Below, piece after piece: positions 1 through 7,962 of a DNA stretch of 8,701 nt. Within the stretch, counting starts at the first letter, position 1. Every line of letters begins with the position of its first letter. The notes beneath the pieces are model-generated. The model saw nothing but the letters and a program-made list of their open reading frames with translations, did not search any database and was not told the origin of the DNA. This DNA is from an uncultured beta proteobacterium (lineage in GTDB: Bacteria > Pseudomonadota > Gammaproteobacteria > Burkholderiales > Burkholderiaceae_C). The position numbers and the translations under genes were made by a program. Where the stretch lies: the NCBI GenBank assembly GCA_903870955.1, contig CAIQEX010000093.1, positions 1 through 8,701 of the forward strand. Reading direction: 5' to 3'.

Positions 1-245
1 CGATCCGCGCCGATGGCCATGGCGGTGCGCAGGGTCTCGGCACACTGAGCGACTCCGCAAGATACCGCGATGATTTCGGTGACCACACCCTTTTCCTTCA
101 GGCGCACCGCTTCTTCGATGGCAATCTCGTCAAACGGGTTCATGCTCATCTTGACGTTGGCGATATCCACGCCCGAACCGTCCGACTTGACGCGGACCTT
201 GACGTTGTAGTCCACCACGCGCTTTACCGCGACCAATGCTTTCAT
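1..245 (-). CDS. etfB: Electron transfer flavoprotein beta subunit, N-terminal part (C-terminus beyond window)
   Basis: This is the beta subunit of the soluble heterodimeric ETF, which collects electrons from flavin dehydrogenases and passes them to ETF:quinone oxidoreductase. Only the first 81 codons are in the window; the family is usually about 250 residues, so roughly two thirds is missing. The translated start [20 protein letters not shown], the [16 protein letters not shown] stretch (residues 36-51), the SCGVAQC segment (62-68) and [11 protein letters not shown] (71-81) are hallmarks of the nucleotide-binding half of EtfB. The ATG is preceded by a GGAG Shine-Dalgarno (254-257, 8-nt spacing). 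It lies 25 nt downstream of the stop of the dimethylglycine-dehydrogenase-like gene on the same strand, so the two are probably co-transcribed; etfA would be expected next, outside the window. Family assignment is firm; a dedicated rather than general housekeeping role is inference. Confidence 0.95.
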   Translation of the reverse strand, partial: MKALVAVKRVVDYNVKVRVKSDGSGVDIANVKMSMNPFDEIAIEEAVRLKEKGVVTEIIAVSCGVAQCAETLRTAMAIGAD

Positions 246-270
246 GCTTGCTGCTCCAGAGGGTTGGTTA

Positions 271-2835
271 TCAAGAACGGGGCTTGATGTTTTCAGGGTC
301 GTACAAGGCTGCGTAACCCACGGCTTCCACCTTCACCGGATAGACATCCGCAAAGTATTGGATCTGCAGTTCACGCCCGACTTGGCAATATTCGTACGGC
401 AAGTAAGCCAGCGCGATGTTCTTGCCGATGGTCGGTCCGAACGCGATGCTGGTGGTGTACGAGCGGCGCCCTTGCGAGTCGATCAGCGATTCGCCGGTGG
501 CCGGGTCCATCACCGGCAGGTTGCCCAGCGGGTAACGTGCGACGCCGGTGCTGTCGATGTTGTGCGTCATGGTCAACGTGCACAACATGGCGGGCTGGTG
601 TTCGCGCTCGCGGAACTTCAGGTGTGCTGCCTTGCCATGGAAATCGGCGGCCTTCACCTTGGGGCGCGCCAGGTCACATTCCATCAGGTTGTATTCGGTC
701 AACAGGTCACCGTTTTGCAGGCGCAGGCTCTTTTCCATGCGGCGGCTGTTGGCGTAGGTTTCCACGCCCACGGGCGTCACGCCTTCTGCGTGCAGCGCGT
801 CCCACAGGGCCAGGCCGTCTTCGTATTTGAAGTGCAGTTCCCAGCCCTGCTCGCCCACATACGAGATGCGGAAGGCCAGCACCGGAACGCCCTTGATCTT
901 CAGGTTACGGAAGGCCGTGAAGGGGAAGTTTTCATGCGTCCAGGCCTCGGGCTCGTCGGCAATCTTCTGGATGGTGGCGCGGGCGTTCGGCCCCCACACT
1001 CCCAGGCAGCCGTAAGTGGTGGTGGTGTCGGTGACCTTGACGTTGGCACTCCGGTCCTGCGCCATGCGTTCGATCCAGACCAGGTCGCGGTGGCCGGCGT
1101 CGGCCCCGTCAATCACGCGGTAGTGGTCCTGTGCCAGACGCAGCACGGTCAGGTCGGCGCGCACGCCGCCCTTGGCGTCCAGGAAGTGCGTGTACACGCC
1201 CTTGCCCACGGGCGTGTCACCACCGACCTTGGCGACGCAAATGTATTCCAGCAGGTCGGCCGCATCCGGGCCTTCCACGTCGATCTCGGCAAAGTGGGAG
1301 ACGTTGATCATGCCCACGTCTTCCGTCATCTTCAGATGCTCGGCGTTGGAGACGCGCCAGAAATGGCGGTTGTCCCACTCATTGGCGCGCACCGGAACCT
1401 TGTCGCCGTAGACCTCCAGCAGGTGTTCGTTGCTGGCGTAGCCATGGGCACGTTCCCAACCCGAGAGTTCCATGAAGTAGGCACCCAGGGCTTTTTCGCG
1501 CTCGTAAAACGGGCTCTTGAAAATGCCGCGCCCTGCGCTGTAGGGCTCGCGGTTGTGCACCGGCGGGTTGTAGATTTTGAAGGCGCCTTCGTAGCAGCGG
1601 TCGTGGATGTATTGCTCGTCCTGCTGGTAGGGGTAGATGCGGGCCACGTCGATGCGCGCATGGTCAATGTGCGTATGGCCGTCGGTCATCCAGTCGGCCA
1701 CGATCTTGCCCACGCCGGGGGCGTCCTTCACCCACACCGCTTCGGCGTACCACAGGCCGCGCACCTTGGACGATTCGCCGATCGACGGGTTGCCATCGGT
1801 GGTCACCTGCAACAGGCCGTTGAAAGAGTATTTGTCGTCATAGCCCAGTTCGGCCAGGATGGGCGTCAGCTCCATGGCGCGCTCCAGCGGTGCCATGATC
1901 TGTTCCAGTTCCAGGTCGCGCTGTGAAGGTGAAAGGCGGGCCTGCTCTTTTTCGAGCAGGTCGCGCGGGTGGCACATGCGTGGATTTTTTTCCTCGTAAT
2001 AGCCCCATTCGATCTGACCGCCTTCGGGCGTTTTCGGATCCCCGGTGTCGCGCAGATATGCCGAGTTGCCCTGGTCACGCAACAGCGGGTAGCCGATGTC
2101 TTTGCCAGTGCCGGCAAATTCCAGATAGGGTTTGAAGAAGGTCAGCGGGTGGTCCACCGGCATGATCGGCAGGTCTTCACCGGCCATGTTGGCAATCAGG
2201 CGACCCCACAGACCGGCGCAGACCACGACATAGTCGGCGGCGATGTATCCCCGGGTGGTTTCCACGCCTTGAATGCGGCCGTTTTCAATGCGCAGGCCGG
2301 TGCAGGCCGTGTTGGCAAACGACTGCAATTTGCCCGAGGCCACGGCGGCATCGACCAGTTCACCCGCCACCATTTGCGAACGGGGTTTGACCAAGCCGGC
2401 ATCCGGGTCCCACAGCGCGCCCTGGATCATGCTTTCTTCGATCAGCGGCATTTTGGCCTTGGCCTCAGCTGGCGTGATCATTCGCACCCGGTTACCAAAG
2501 GCCTTGCCCGAGGCAACGCGGCGGTGGAGTTCGACCATGCGTTCGTCATCGCCCACGCGGGCCACTTCGATGCCGCCGATGCGCTCATAGCGGCCCATCT
2601 TGTCGTAGAAGTCGATGCTGTACTTGGTGGTGAAAATCGTCATCTGATCGTGCATCGTGTTGAAGCAGAAATCAGACGCGTGGGCCGTCGAGCCCACGTC
2701 GGTCGGGATGGCGGATTTGTCGATGCCGACAATATTGTCCCAGCCGCGTTCGATCAGGTGATGCACCACAGAGGCGCCGACAATGCCGCCTTGGCCAATG
2801 ATGACAACTTTGGCTCGTTCAGGAAATATGGCCAT
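271..2835 (-). CDS. Dimethylglycine/sarcosine dehydrogenase-type FAD protein with GcvT-like folate domain (854 aa)
   Basis: This is a two-module N-demethylating flavoprotein. The N-terminal DAO-type FAD domain has the dinucleotide motif [18 protein letters not shown] (residues 10-27) and GSTAHAS (48-54). By alignment from memory with Arthrobacter dimethylglycine oxidase, His52 matches the covalently flavinylated His48, and His229 and Tyr260 lie near its active-site His and Tyr. [17 protein letters not shown] (361-377) closes the FAD domain. The C-terminal half (about 430-845) is GcvT-like: GGVRADLTV (556-564) carries Asp561, matching the folate-site Asp of T-protein, followed by [10 protein letters not shown] (609-618) and [13 protein letters not shown] (657-669). 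Family members oxidise an N-methyl group and hand the one-carbon unit to tetrahydrofolate. Length fits the family (830-870). An AGGAG (2847-2851) sits 11 nt before the ATG. Downstream etfB supports ETF as electron acceptor. The exact substrate (dimethylglycine, sarcosine, methylaminobutyrate or other) cannot be told. Confidence 0.9.
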   Translation of the reverse strand: MAIFPERAKVVIIGQGGIVGASVVHHLIERGWDNIVGIDKSAIPTDVGSTAHASDFCFNTMHDQMTIFTTKYSIDFYDKMGRYERIGGIEVARVGDDERMVELHRRVASGKAFGNRVRMITPAEAKAKMPLIEESMIQGALWDPDAGLVKPRSQMVAGELVDAAVASGKLQSFANTACTGLRIENGRIQGVETTRGYIAADYVVVCAGLWGRLIANMAGEDLPIMPVDHPLTFFKPYLEFAGTGKDIGYPLLRDQGNSAYLRDTGDPKTPEGGQIEWGYYEEKNPRMCHPRDLLEKEQARLSPSQRDLELEQIMAPLERAMELTPILAELGYDDKYSFNGLLQVTTDGNPSIGESSKVRGLWYAEAVWVKDAPGVGKIVADWMTDGHTHIDHARIDVARIYPYQQDEQYIHDRCYEGAFKIYNPPVHNREPYSAGRGIFKSPFYEREKALGAYFMELSGWERAHGYASNEHLLEVYGDKVPVRANEWDNRHFWRVSNAEHLKMTEDVGMINVSHFAEIDVEGPDAADLLEYICVAKVGGDTPVGKGVYTHFLDAKGGVRADLTVLRLAQDHYRVIDGADAGHRDLVWIERMAQDRSANVKVTDTTTTYGCLGVWGPNARATIQKIADEPEAWTHENFPFTAFRNLKIKGVPVLAFRISYVGEQGWELHFKYEDGLALWDALHAEGVTPVGVETYANSRRMEKSLRLQNGDLLTEYNLMECDLARPKVKAADFHGKAAHLKFREREHQPAMLCTLTMTHNIDSTGVARYPLGNLPVMDPATGESLIDSQGRRSYTTSIAFGPTIGKNIALAYLPYEYCQVGRELQIQYFADVYPVKVEAVGYAALYDPENIKPRS

Positions 2836-2975
2836 TTTTGCGCGTGCTCCTAGGGGGAAGGGGAGAGATGGTAATTGGGAGAAAGTGTATTCACCATTTG
2901 AGGGTCTGGAGCCGTAATTGCGACTATCGTTTTCGCATAAGCGGCTGAAGTCTTTTTGCCAGCGTGGGGGCTAAG
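2836..2975. other. Intergenic region upstream of the demethylating flavoprotein gene
   Basis: These 140 nt separate the kinase stop from the flavoprotein start and probably hold the promoter of the flavoprotein-etfB unit. Apart from the AGGAG ribosome binding site at 2847-2851, I see no convincing -35/-10 pair, sigma-54 site or terminator hairpin with a T-run. Confidence 0.4.
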
Positions 2976-4883
2976 CTAGACTTTTAGTCGTCGCAGCATG
3001 TTGCGCAACTTGGCGGGACGTACCGGCTTATGGAGCAAAGGCAAATCCGCCGCCACCACGGATGTCAAAAAGTCGTCATGCGTATCGCCGCTGATCAGGC
3101 AGGCCGGAATCGGCTGACCCGCCATCTCGCGCAAGGCCTGGATGCACTGAATGCCGTTTTCGGTGCTGCCCAGGTGGAAATCGCTCAGGATGACGTCTGG
3201 AATGGCGGCATTCGAAAGATGCGTCCGCGCTTCAGCCAGTGACGAGGCGACCTGCACGCTGCAACCCCAGGACTCCAGAAGCCCTTTGACGGCCTCGCGG
3301 GCGTTGTCGTTGTCCTCGATCAACAGCACCTGCATGCCGCCGATGTCACCCAACTGCGCCGTCGGTGCTTGCTCTGAACCCTGTGCCATGGGCAGTAAAC
3401 GGGGCGCGCTTTCCATCATCAGTGCAAACCGGGTGCCGCAGCCAACCTGGGAGCGCAGGGCAATGCGGTGCCCGAGCAGCGCCGCACTGCGTTGAACAAT
3501 GTTCAGGCCCAGGCCCATGCCAAAGTTGCGGTCCCCGCTGCGGTTGGACAGCTGGTAAAACTCCTTGAAGATGTCTTCGTGGTGTTCTGCCGGGATGCCG
3601 ATGCCGCTGTCCCAGACTTCAATGCGCACGCCGCGTCCTTGCGCATCGGGGCGACACGCCACCAGCACGGTGCCCTGCTCGGTGTAGCGGATGGCGTTGA
3701 TCACCAGGTTGACCAGCATGCGTTGCAGTAGCGCCGCATCGCTGAAGGCCCACTGGCGCGTGGGTCGTATGCGCAGGCGCAGGCCTTTGGCTTCGGCCAT
3801 GCTGGAGAGCGAACTGCGCACGGAGGACAGCAGTTCATTCAGGTCCACGCTGCTGATGCGCACCTGAATGTTGCCAGAGTCCAGGCGGGAAAGGTCCAAC
3901 AGGCCGTCTAACAAGTCCTGCATAGCCTGTACGGAAATTTCCAAGTTGTCCACCAACTCCCGCATTTGCGCATCCATGGGCAACTGCCCCAGGCGCGCGA
4001 CAAACATCCCCAGTGCGTGCGAAGGTTGGCGAAGATCGTGACTTGCCGCCGCCAGAAAACGCGATTTGGCCAGCGTGGCGCTCTCGGCCTGTTCTTTCTT
4101 GAGGCGCAAGGCCTGGGTTACCGTTTCCACCTGACGCTCCAACTCGTCGCGCCCCCAAGACAGTCGCTTTGCCATCTGGTTCAGCGAGACTTGCAACTCC
4201 CGCAGCGGGTCATCGTCTTTCACCTCATCCCAAATAGCGAAGTTGCCCTCGCCGACGCGTTTCACCATGTTGGAAATGCGCACGATCGGGCCAACGACCC
4301 AGTTGCCCAGGCGATAGGCCAGCAGTCCCCCCAGAAGCATGCCGACAAGTCCAATCCAGATGGCCGTGAGCAAGGCCTCGCGCTTCAAGCGCTCAAGTTC
4401 TTCACGCGAGACTTCGACCAAGGCGTTACCCAGGGTTGTGACCTGATTGGGTCCACCCTGCGAAAACATGTCATCAATCGGCACGGCAAATGGAAGAATC
4501 TGGGCCGTCTGGACATCAATCAGACGCTGGCGTTGTCGCGCCACATAGTCAGAGCTTTGCAGTTCACGGAAAGCGTGCAGCGTGGCCTCGCCACTGCGGG
4601 CCACAACATTGCCGTCGCTGTTGAAGACCAGCACCGATTTGACACCCGGCTCGCGTTGAATTTCCTTCACCACGCTTTGCAGATTGTCGGTGTTGCCGGA
4701 AAACAAACCATAGGTGCTAAACAGTGCGACTTCGTGTGCCAGCAGATTGACCCGCTGCTGGTAGGAGGCTTCCAGGTCCTGGACGCGACCTTGCCAAAAG
4801 ATGCTGACAATGGCCAACACCACCAGTGACACCGGCAGGGTCGCAGCCAACGCCATGCGCGTGCGGATTTTGCGGCCCATCAT
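2976..4883 (-). CDS. Hybrid sensor histidine kinase with BarA-like periplasmic sensor, HAMP, kinase core and receiver (635 aa)
   Basis: This is an inner-membrane hybrid kinase. Order: TM1 (about 11-29), periplasmic sensor (30-170), TM2 (171-190), HAMP (191-244), coiled linker, HisKA with FLAAASHDLRQP (276-287, phospho-acceptor His282), HATPase_c with N-box LVNLVINAIRYT (Asn396), G1 DSGIGIP (425-431), F-box near 437-443 and G2 GMGLGL (455-460), then a receiver (about 517-635) with acidic pair Glu523/Asp524, phospho-acceptor Asp568, Ser598 and Lys619. The periplasmic part, with STYGLFSGN and GVKSVLVFNSDGNVVARSG, resembles the sCache_4-type sensor of BarA. There is no HPt domain and no DNA-binding output. 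The ATG overlaps the stop of the upstream binding-protein gene (ATGA) and has GGAG at 8-nt spacing. Linkage to that gene and to a TonB receptor suggests it senses a ligand captured in the periplasm; that is inference. The partner regulator is not in this window. Confidence 0.93.
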   Translation of the reverse strand: MMGRKIRTRMALAATLPVSLVVLAIVSIFWQGRVQDLEASYQQRVNLLAHEVALFSTYGLFSGNTDNLQSVVKEIQREPGVKSVLVFNSDGNVVARSGEATLHAFRELQSSDYVARQRQRLIDVQTAQILPFAVPIDDMFSQGGPNQVTTLGNALVEVSREELERLKREALLTAIWIGLVGMLLGGLLAYRLGNWVVGPIVRISNMVKRVGEGNFAIWDEVKDDDPLRELQVSLNQMAKRLSWGRDELERQVETVTQALRLKKEQAESATLAKSRFLAAASHDLRQPSHALGMFVARLGQLPMDAQMRELVDNLEISVQAMQDLLDGLLDLSRLDSGNIQVRISSVDLNELLSSVRSSLSSMAEAKGLRLRIRPTRQWAFSDAALLQRMLVNLVINAIRYTEQGTVLVACRPDAQGRGVRIEVWDSGIGIPAEHHEDIFKEFYQLSNRSGDRNFGMGLGLNIVQRSAALLGHRIALRSQVGCGTRFALMMESAPRLLPMAQGSEQAPTAQLGDIGGMQVLLIEDNDNAREAVKGLLESWGCSVQVASSLAEARTHLSNAAIPDVILSDFHLGSTENGIQCIQALREMAGQPIPACLISGDTHDDFLTSVVAADLPLLHKPVRPAKLRNMLRRLKV

Positions 4884-5833
4884 GGCTTCTTCTCCGGGTG
4901 TTCCAGTTTACGCAGCCGCTCAGACAGCACTTTTGCCTCCAGGTTCAGGCCCAGTGAGCGCGCCACATATTCGTTGGTGGTGACCGTGAAGTCGCTCGGA
5001 TACTGGTTGGCAGGCAGACTTCCAGTCTGTAAAAAATGCGCTGTCATGGTGGCCACCTGATGGCCTGCCTGGGTCGCGGTGCTGTACACCGAGAGCAGGG
5101 CGCCGGCCTTGACGTAGGCCGGCGAGAAGGCGATCACCGGCGTCTTTGCGCGGTAACTGGTGAGCAGAATATTGGCCACCGTGCTGCTGTTATAGGCCGT
5201 GTTGTCGGCAACGGACAGAAGCACATCAGCACCTTGAAGGGCTGCACGCAAGGCATCTATCAGTGGCCTGCCTTCTGAATAAAGTCCCTCGGAGGACTCC
5301 ATGCCACGCGCTTGTAGCGCCATGTTCAACATGGCTTGTTGGCCGATCGATTCCGGTCCCCACAACACGCCCACGTGGCGGGTGGCGGGCAGTGCCAAGC
5401 GCAACAGATCCAGTTGACGACCGAAAGGCTGGTCCAGAAAGAGGGCGCTGACATTGGTGCCAGCCTTTTTGTTGCCTTCTTGCAGTACGCGCTCGAAACT
5501 GAGGCGTGGAATCAGTGCCGCCAGCACGGCGGCTCGGGTGTTGCGCGCGCTCACCTGTCGAAAGGCCTCCGTGCCCAGACTGACGATCAACCGTGTGTCT
5601 GCCGCATCGGCTGCCTGGTCCTGGAACTCGGCCACACTCCACAAGCCGATGTCCCGGCGTGCCACTCCATTGCGAACCAGTTCCTGCACCAGACAGTCAG
5701 AGGCCTCCTGAAACGCGGCGCTATTGTCACTGCTGATCACATGGATTACGTGCGCCAGGGCCGGACGTATGGGACACGCCAAACATGCCAGCAGTGCCCA
5801 GCGAATCCACCATCGCCAACTGAGTTTTCGCAT
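4880..5833 (-). CDS. Periplasmic ABC-type substrate-binding-like protein (PF04392 type), 317 aa
   Basis: This is an exported solute-binding-fold protein. From the ATG at 5833 the first 27 residues form a signal peptide: basic MRK start, hydrophobic WALLACLAC core, and an ALA/H cleavage site. The mature part alternates strands and helices like the two-lobed ABC_sub_bind family: IHVISSDNSAAFQEA at the start, LIVSLGTEAFRQV, HVGVLWGPESI between lobes, ADVLLSVADNTAYNS, and KTPVIAFSPAYVKAGAL. The reading frame also stays open to a TTG at 5848, but that start overlaps the receptor gene and adds residues before the basic n-region, so I chose the ATG, 4 nt after the receptor stop; neither start has a strong Shine-Dalgarno, which suggests coupling. 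The stop overlaps the kinase start by 4 nt. No permease or ATPase gene is nearby, so I infer a sensory role with the kinase rather than ordinary import. Ligand unknown. Confidence 0.85.
   Translation of the reverse strand: MRKLSWRWWIRWALLACLACPIRPALAHVIHVISSDNSAAFQEASDCLVQELVRNGVARRDIGLWSVAEFQDQAADAADTRLIVSLGTEAFRQVSARNTRAAVLAALIPRLSFERVLQEGNKKAGTNVSALFLDQPFGRQLDLLRLALPATRHVGVLWGPESIGQQAMLNMALQARGMESSEGLYSEGRPLIDALRAALQGADVLLSVADNTAYNSSTVANILLTSYRAKTPVIAFSPAYVKAGALLSVYSTATQAGHQVATMTAHFLQTGSLPANQYPSDFTVTTNEYVARSLGLNLEAKVLSERLRKLEHPEKKP
4892..4895 (-). promoter_or_regulatory. Ribosome binding site of the hybrid kinase, inside the upstream gene
   Basis: GGAG on the minus strand lies 8 nt before the first of two consecutive ATG codons (4881-4883 and 4878-4880). 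The spacing (8 versus 11 nt) favours the first ATG, which overlaps the TGA of the binding-protein gene. Confidence 0.6.
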
Positions 5834-5837
5834 GGCT

Positions 5838-7859
5838 TTAGTTTTCAAACTTGAGTGAAATCAGGGCCCGGCGATTGAAGCGGAACTTCCAGTCGCCGTC
5901 CTGAAAAGGCTCACCCAGGTTTTGCAGTACAAAAGACAGTTCTGCCTTCTTGCCGGCAATGCGAAAGTCCTGTGCCAGACGCACATCCGTGCGCTGCATC
6001 GAAAACAGCCACGGACTGTTGGAGATGGACAGCAACGCCACGTCGTCAACCACCTGGTGCATGAGCGACAGATGCAGGCCCTGTGCAAAGGTGTGCATCA
6101 GCGACAGGCTGGCGGCATAACGCGGCGCACCATGCTCTGTTCGAAACCACGTGGAGCCTCCACTGGGTGAAGCATTGATCGCAATCGTGGTCCAGTTTTG
6201 CGCCAGCATCAGTTGGGTCGCAGGGGACAGGTTCCATTGACCCTGCAGTTCAACACCATCGATACGGTAATCCTCGCCATTGAGCGTGGTGCTGGGCTGC
6301 AGCCCGGGAATCACGGTGCCGTTGGTGGCACCAACGCCATCGCTAATGTGCTCACTGAAGACGCGGACATCGGCACTGACCTCTGATTCCCGGGGTGCCA
6401 GGTGGTAGCCCAGTTCCCGTGAAAATAGTTTTTCCGAAGCCAGGGTGCCGTTGTTGTAGGTGAAATAGCCGGTCGCGTACTGCCCGCTTGCGTCGTAGTA
6501 CTGCACCTGCCCGTATTTTTCGAAGGCGCTGGGTGGGCGAAAGGCGGTGGATGCCCCCGCGCGCAGGGTGTGGCCGGGGGCAACCCGCCAATTCAACATC
6601 AGACGCGGGGAAAGCGAGTCACCGGCAATATTGCTGCGCTCAGCCAAAGCACCCGCGTTCAACAACAAGGTGTCGTTGAGGCGCCATTCGGCGCTGCCAA
6701 ACAGGCGGAAAAAATGCGTGGACACGCCTGCGAGTTGGTCAAATTGGGCGCGCGAGTCAATGCGTTCCTGCCGCAACTCTGCGCCCCAGACGCCGCGCAA
6801 CGACGGGCTGAAGCGGATGGTGTGCTGTGCGGTCAAGGTGTCCACCGTCTCGTTGCCACCAAAGTCTATGGTTGCTCCATAGAAGTCCACGGGTATGCCG
6901 GGTAGGACAAGGTGATCCAGATAGGTAAAGCTGTCTCGTTCAGAGTTTTCCGTGTGGGACGCGCTGAGCGACAGATCTTGTGATTCACCCCAGGGTGCGC
7001 TCCAGTCCGCCTGGATAAATTTTGAGCCCTGAAAGCGCATGCGTGCCGGGTTGCCAAACTGGCCTGCCTCCAAACTGCCGCGCCCGGCATAGATGCCCAC
7101 ACCACCCGCGCGCAGAGCCAGATCGGCTCCATGTTCCAGGTCCCAATGGGAGGAGAAGTTCAGGCGCTCGGTGTGGTTTTTTCCAAAGGCGCCTTGCAGC
7201 CCGTCATCGCTGACGCTGTCGGCACTGATGCGAAAGCTGGCGTCACCCACGGTCCAGCCCACGCGCATGCCCGCATCGGCTGCGGCGTTTTCACCCCGGG
7301 TGAGGCCCACCGCCGTTCCGGTGGTTTCCCGCACATCGCGCGAGACAATATTGACCACGCCCAAAAAGGCCCGTGCGCCGTAGGTGGCGGAGTTGGAGCC
7401 GCGCAGGATTTCAATGCGCTCAATATCGTCCAGCGCCAGGGTTTGCCAACCAATACCGGCCGAGCCTTGCAGCAAGCCGGAGTAGACCGAGCGGCCGTCC
7501 ACCAGCACCTGGATGCGGTTAGCCCAGTCGTTGCTGCGGCCGTGGTAGGTGGCTATGGGCGCATCGGTCTCGAAGGAGGAGGTGGTCTGAAAGCCGGGCA
7601 CAAAGCGCAACACGTCGACCACGTTGCGCGCGCCTGTCATGCGGATAAAGTCGCGGTCCAGAATGGTCAGCGCGCCCGGCGTGTCGTCCAGCGTCTGGGT
7701 CAGGCGCGAGACCGAAATCACCGTCGGCACGTCCGACAAATAGTCCGACTCGGATGTTGCGGCGCGGGTTGTACTGCCGGGTGGAGTCGACAGCACGCCC
7801 GCAAACGCCATGTTTGCCAGCACACAGAAGCTGCCAATCAGAATTTTTGGATGTTTCAC
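5838..7859 (-). CDS. TonB-dependent outer-membrane receptor (673 aa)
   Basis: This is an energised outer-membrane transporter. It has a signal peptide (residues 1-20: K2 and K5, core ILIGSFCVLANM, AFA/G cleavage), a candidate TonB box around PTVISVSRL (45-53), a plug domain (about 55-176) with LRFVPGFQ, IQVLVDGRSVYSG and the diagnostic RIEILRGSNSATYGARAF (148-165) then GVVNIVSR, and a beta-barrel to the C-terminus (RRALISLKFEN). The length is typical. The start is GTG at 7857-7859, supported by AAGGGA 7 nt upstream and because it gives an intact signal peptide; the first internal Met (17) would destroy it. No siderophore-, haem- or cobalamin-specific feature is evident, and no Fur-box-like sequence or room for a cobalamin riboswitch is seen upstream. 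It heads an operon with the periplasmic binding-like protein (4-nt gap) and the sensor kinase. Substrate unknown. Confidence 0.93.
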   Translation of the reverse strand: MKHPKILIGSFCVLANMAFAGVLSTPPGSTTRAATSESDYLSDVPTVISVSRLTQTLDDTPGALTILDRDFIRMTGARNVVDVLRFVPGFQTTSSFETDAPIATYHGRSNDWANRIQVLVDGRSVYSGLLQGSAGIGWQTLALDDIERIEILRGSNSATYGARAFLGVVNIVSRDVRETTGTAVGLTRGENAAADAGMRVGWTVGDASFRISADSVSDDGLQGAFGKNHTERLNFSSHWDLEHGADLALRAGGVGIYAGRGSLEAGQFGNPARMRFQGSKFIQADWSAPWGESQDLSLSASHTENSERDSFTYLDHLVLPGIPVDFYGATIDFGGNETVDTLTAQHTIRFSPSLRGVWGAELRQERIDSRAQFDQLAGVSTHFFRLFGSAEWRLNDTLLLNAGALAERSNIAGDSLSPRLMLNWRVAPGHTLRAGASTAFRPPSAFEKYGQVQYYDASGQYATGYFTYNNGTLASEKLFSRELGYHLAPRESEVSADVRVFSEHISDGVGATNGTVIPGLQPSTTLNGEDYRIDGVELQGQWNLSPATQLMLAQNWTTIAINASPSGGSTWFRTEHGAPRYAASLSLMHTFAQGLHLSLMHQVVDDVALLSISNSPWLFSMQRTDVRLAQDFRIAGKKAELSFVLQNLGEPFQDGDWKFRFNRRALISLKFEN

Positions 7860-7866
7860 GACACGG

Positions 7867-7872
7867 TCCCTT
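7867..7872 (-). promoter_or_regulatory. Ribosome binding site that fixes the GTG start of the TonB receptor
   Basis: AAGGGA on the minus strand lies 7 nt before the GTG at 7857-7859. With the intact signal peptide that follows, it supports GTG over any later ATG. Confidence 0.6.
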
Positions 7873-7903
7873 GGAGCGCTTGGAATTCGACGCCGAATGA
7901 CCT

Positions 7904-7909
7904 ATTAGA
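7904..7909 (-). promoter_or_regulatory. Candidate -10 element of the receptor-binding protein-kinase operon
   Basis: TCTAAT on the minus strand matches the sigma-70 -10 consensus at five of six positions and would give a leader of roughly 35-40 nt before the GTG start. No good -35 box sits at 16-18 nt (the best are GACAAA or ACAAAT), so the promoter may need an activator or may not be real. Confidence 0.3.
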
Positions 7910-7921
7910 CAACACCGGGCA

Positions 7922-7939
7922 CGCTGATTTGTCTCAGCG
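7922..7939. other. Perfect 6-bp inverted repeat (hairpin) between ferredoxin-like and receptor genes
   Basis: CGCTGA, a 6-nt loop, then TCAGCG form a perfect stem. On the minus strand it follows the ferredoxin-like stop by about 23 nt. No T-run follows, so it is not a standard intrinsic terminator. It could be a weak terminator, an mRNA end protector or part of an operator. Confidence 0.35.
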
Positions 7940-7962
7940 AAGGTTTGTCCTTTGGCTGCACA

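Noticed and set aside
244..1926. Long plus-strand open frame (560 codons) opposite the demethylating flavoprotein
   Set aside because: It is antisense to a gene with clear family motifs, and its translation is rich in His, Val, Arg and Gln without a recognisable domain, which is typical of a shadow frame in high-GC DNA.
1969..2853. Plus-strand open frame of 294 codons over the start of the flavoprotein gene
   Set aside because: It is antisense to the FAD-binding domain, with shadow-like composition and no motif.
3966..4829. Plus-strand open frame of 287 codons over the kinase gene
   Set aside because: It is antisense to the sensor, HAMP and HisKA region, and no domain is visible in its translation.
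4880..5833. A complete ABC importer around the binding protein
   Set aside because: Both neighbours were read fully: one is a TonB receptor and the other a sensor kinase. No permease or ATPase is present in the window.
7922..7939. Intrinsic terminator for the ferredoxin-like gene
   Set aside because: The 6-bp stem is perfect but no T-run follows on the minus strand, so it is recorded only as a hairpin.
7860..7962. Fur box or cobalamin riboswitch upstream of the TonB receptor
   Set aside because: No GATAATGATAATCATTATC-like sequence is visible, and the 103-nt gap is too short for a cobalamin riboswitch.
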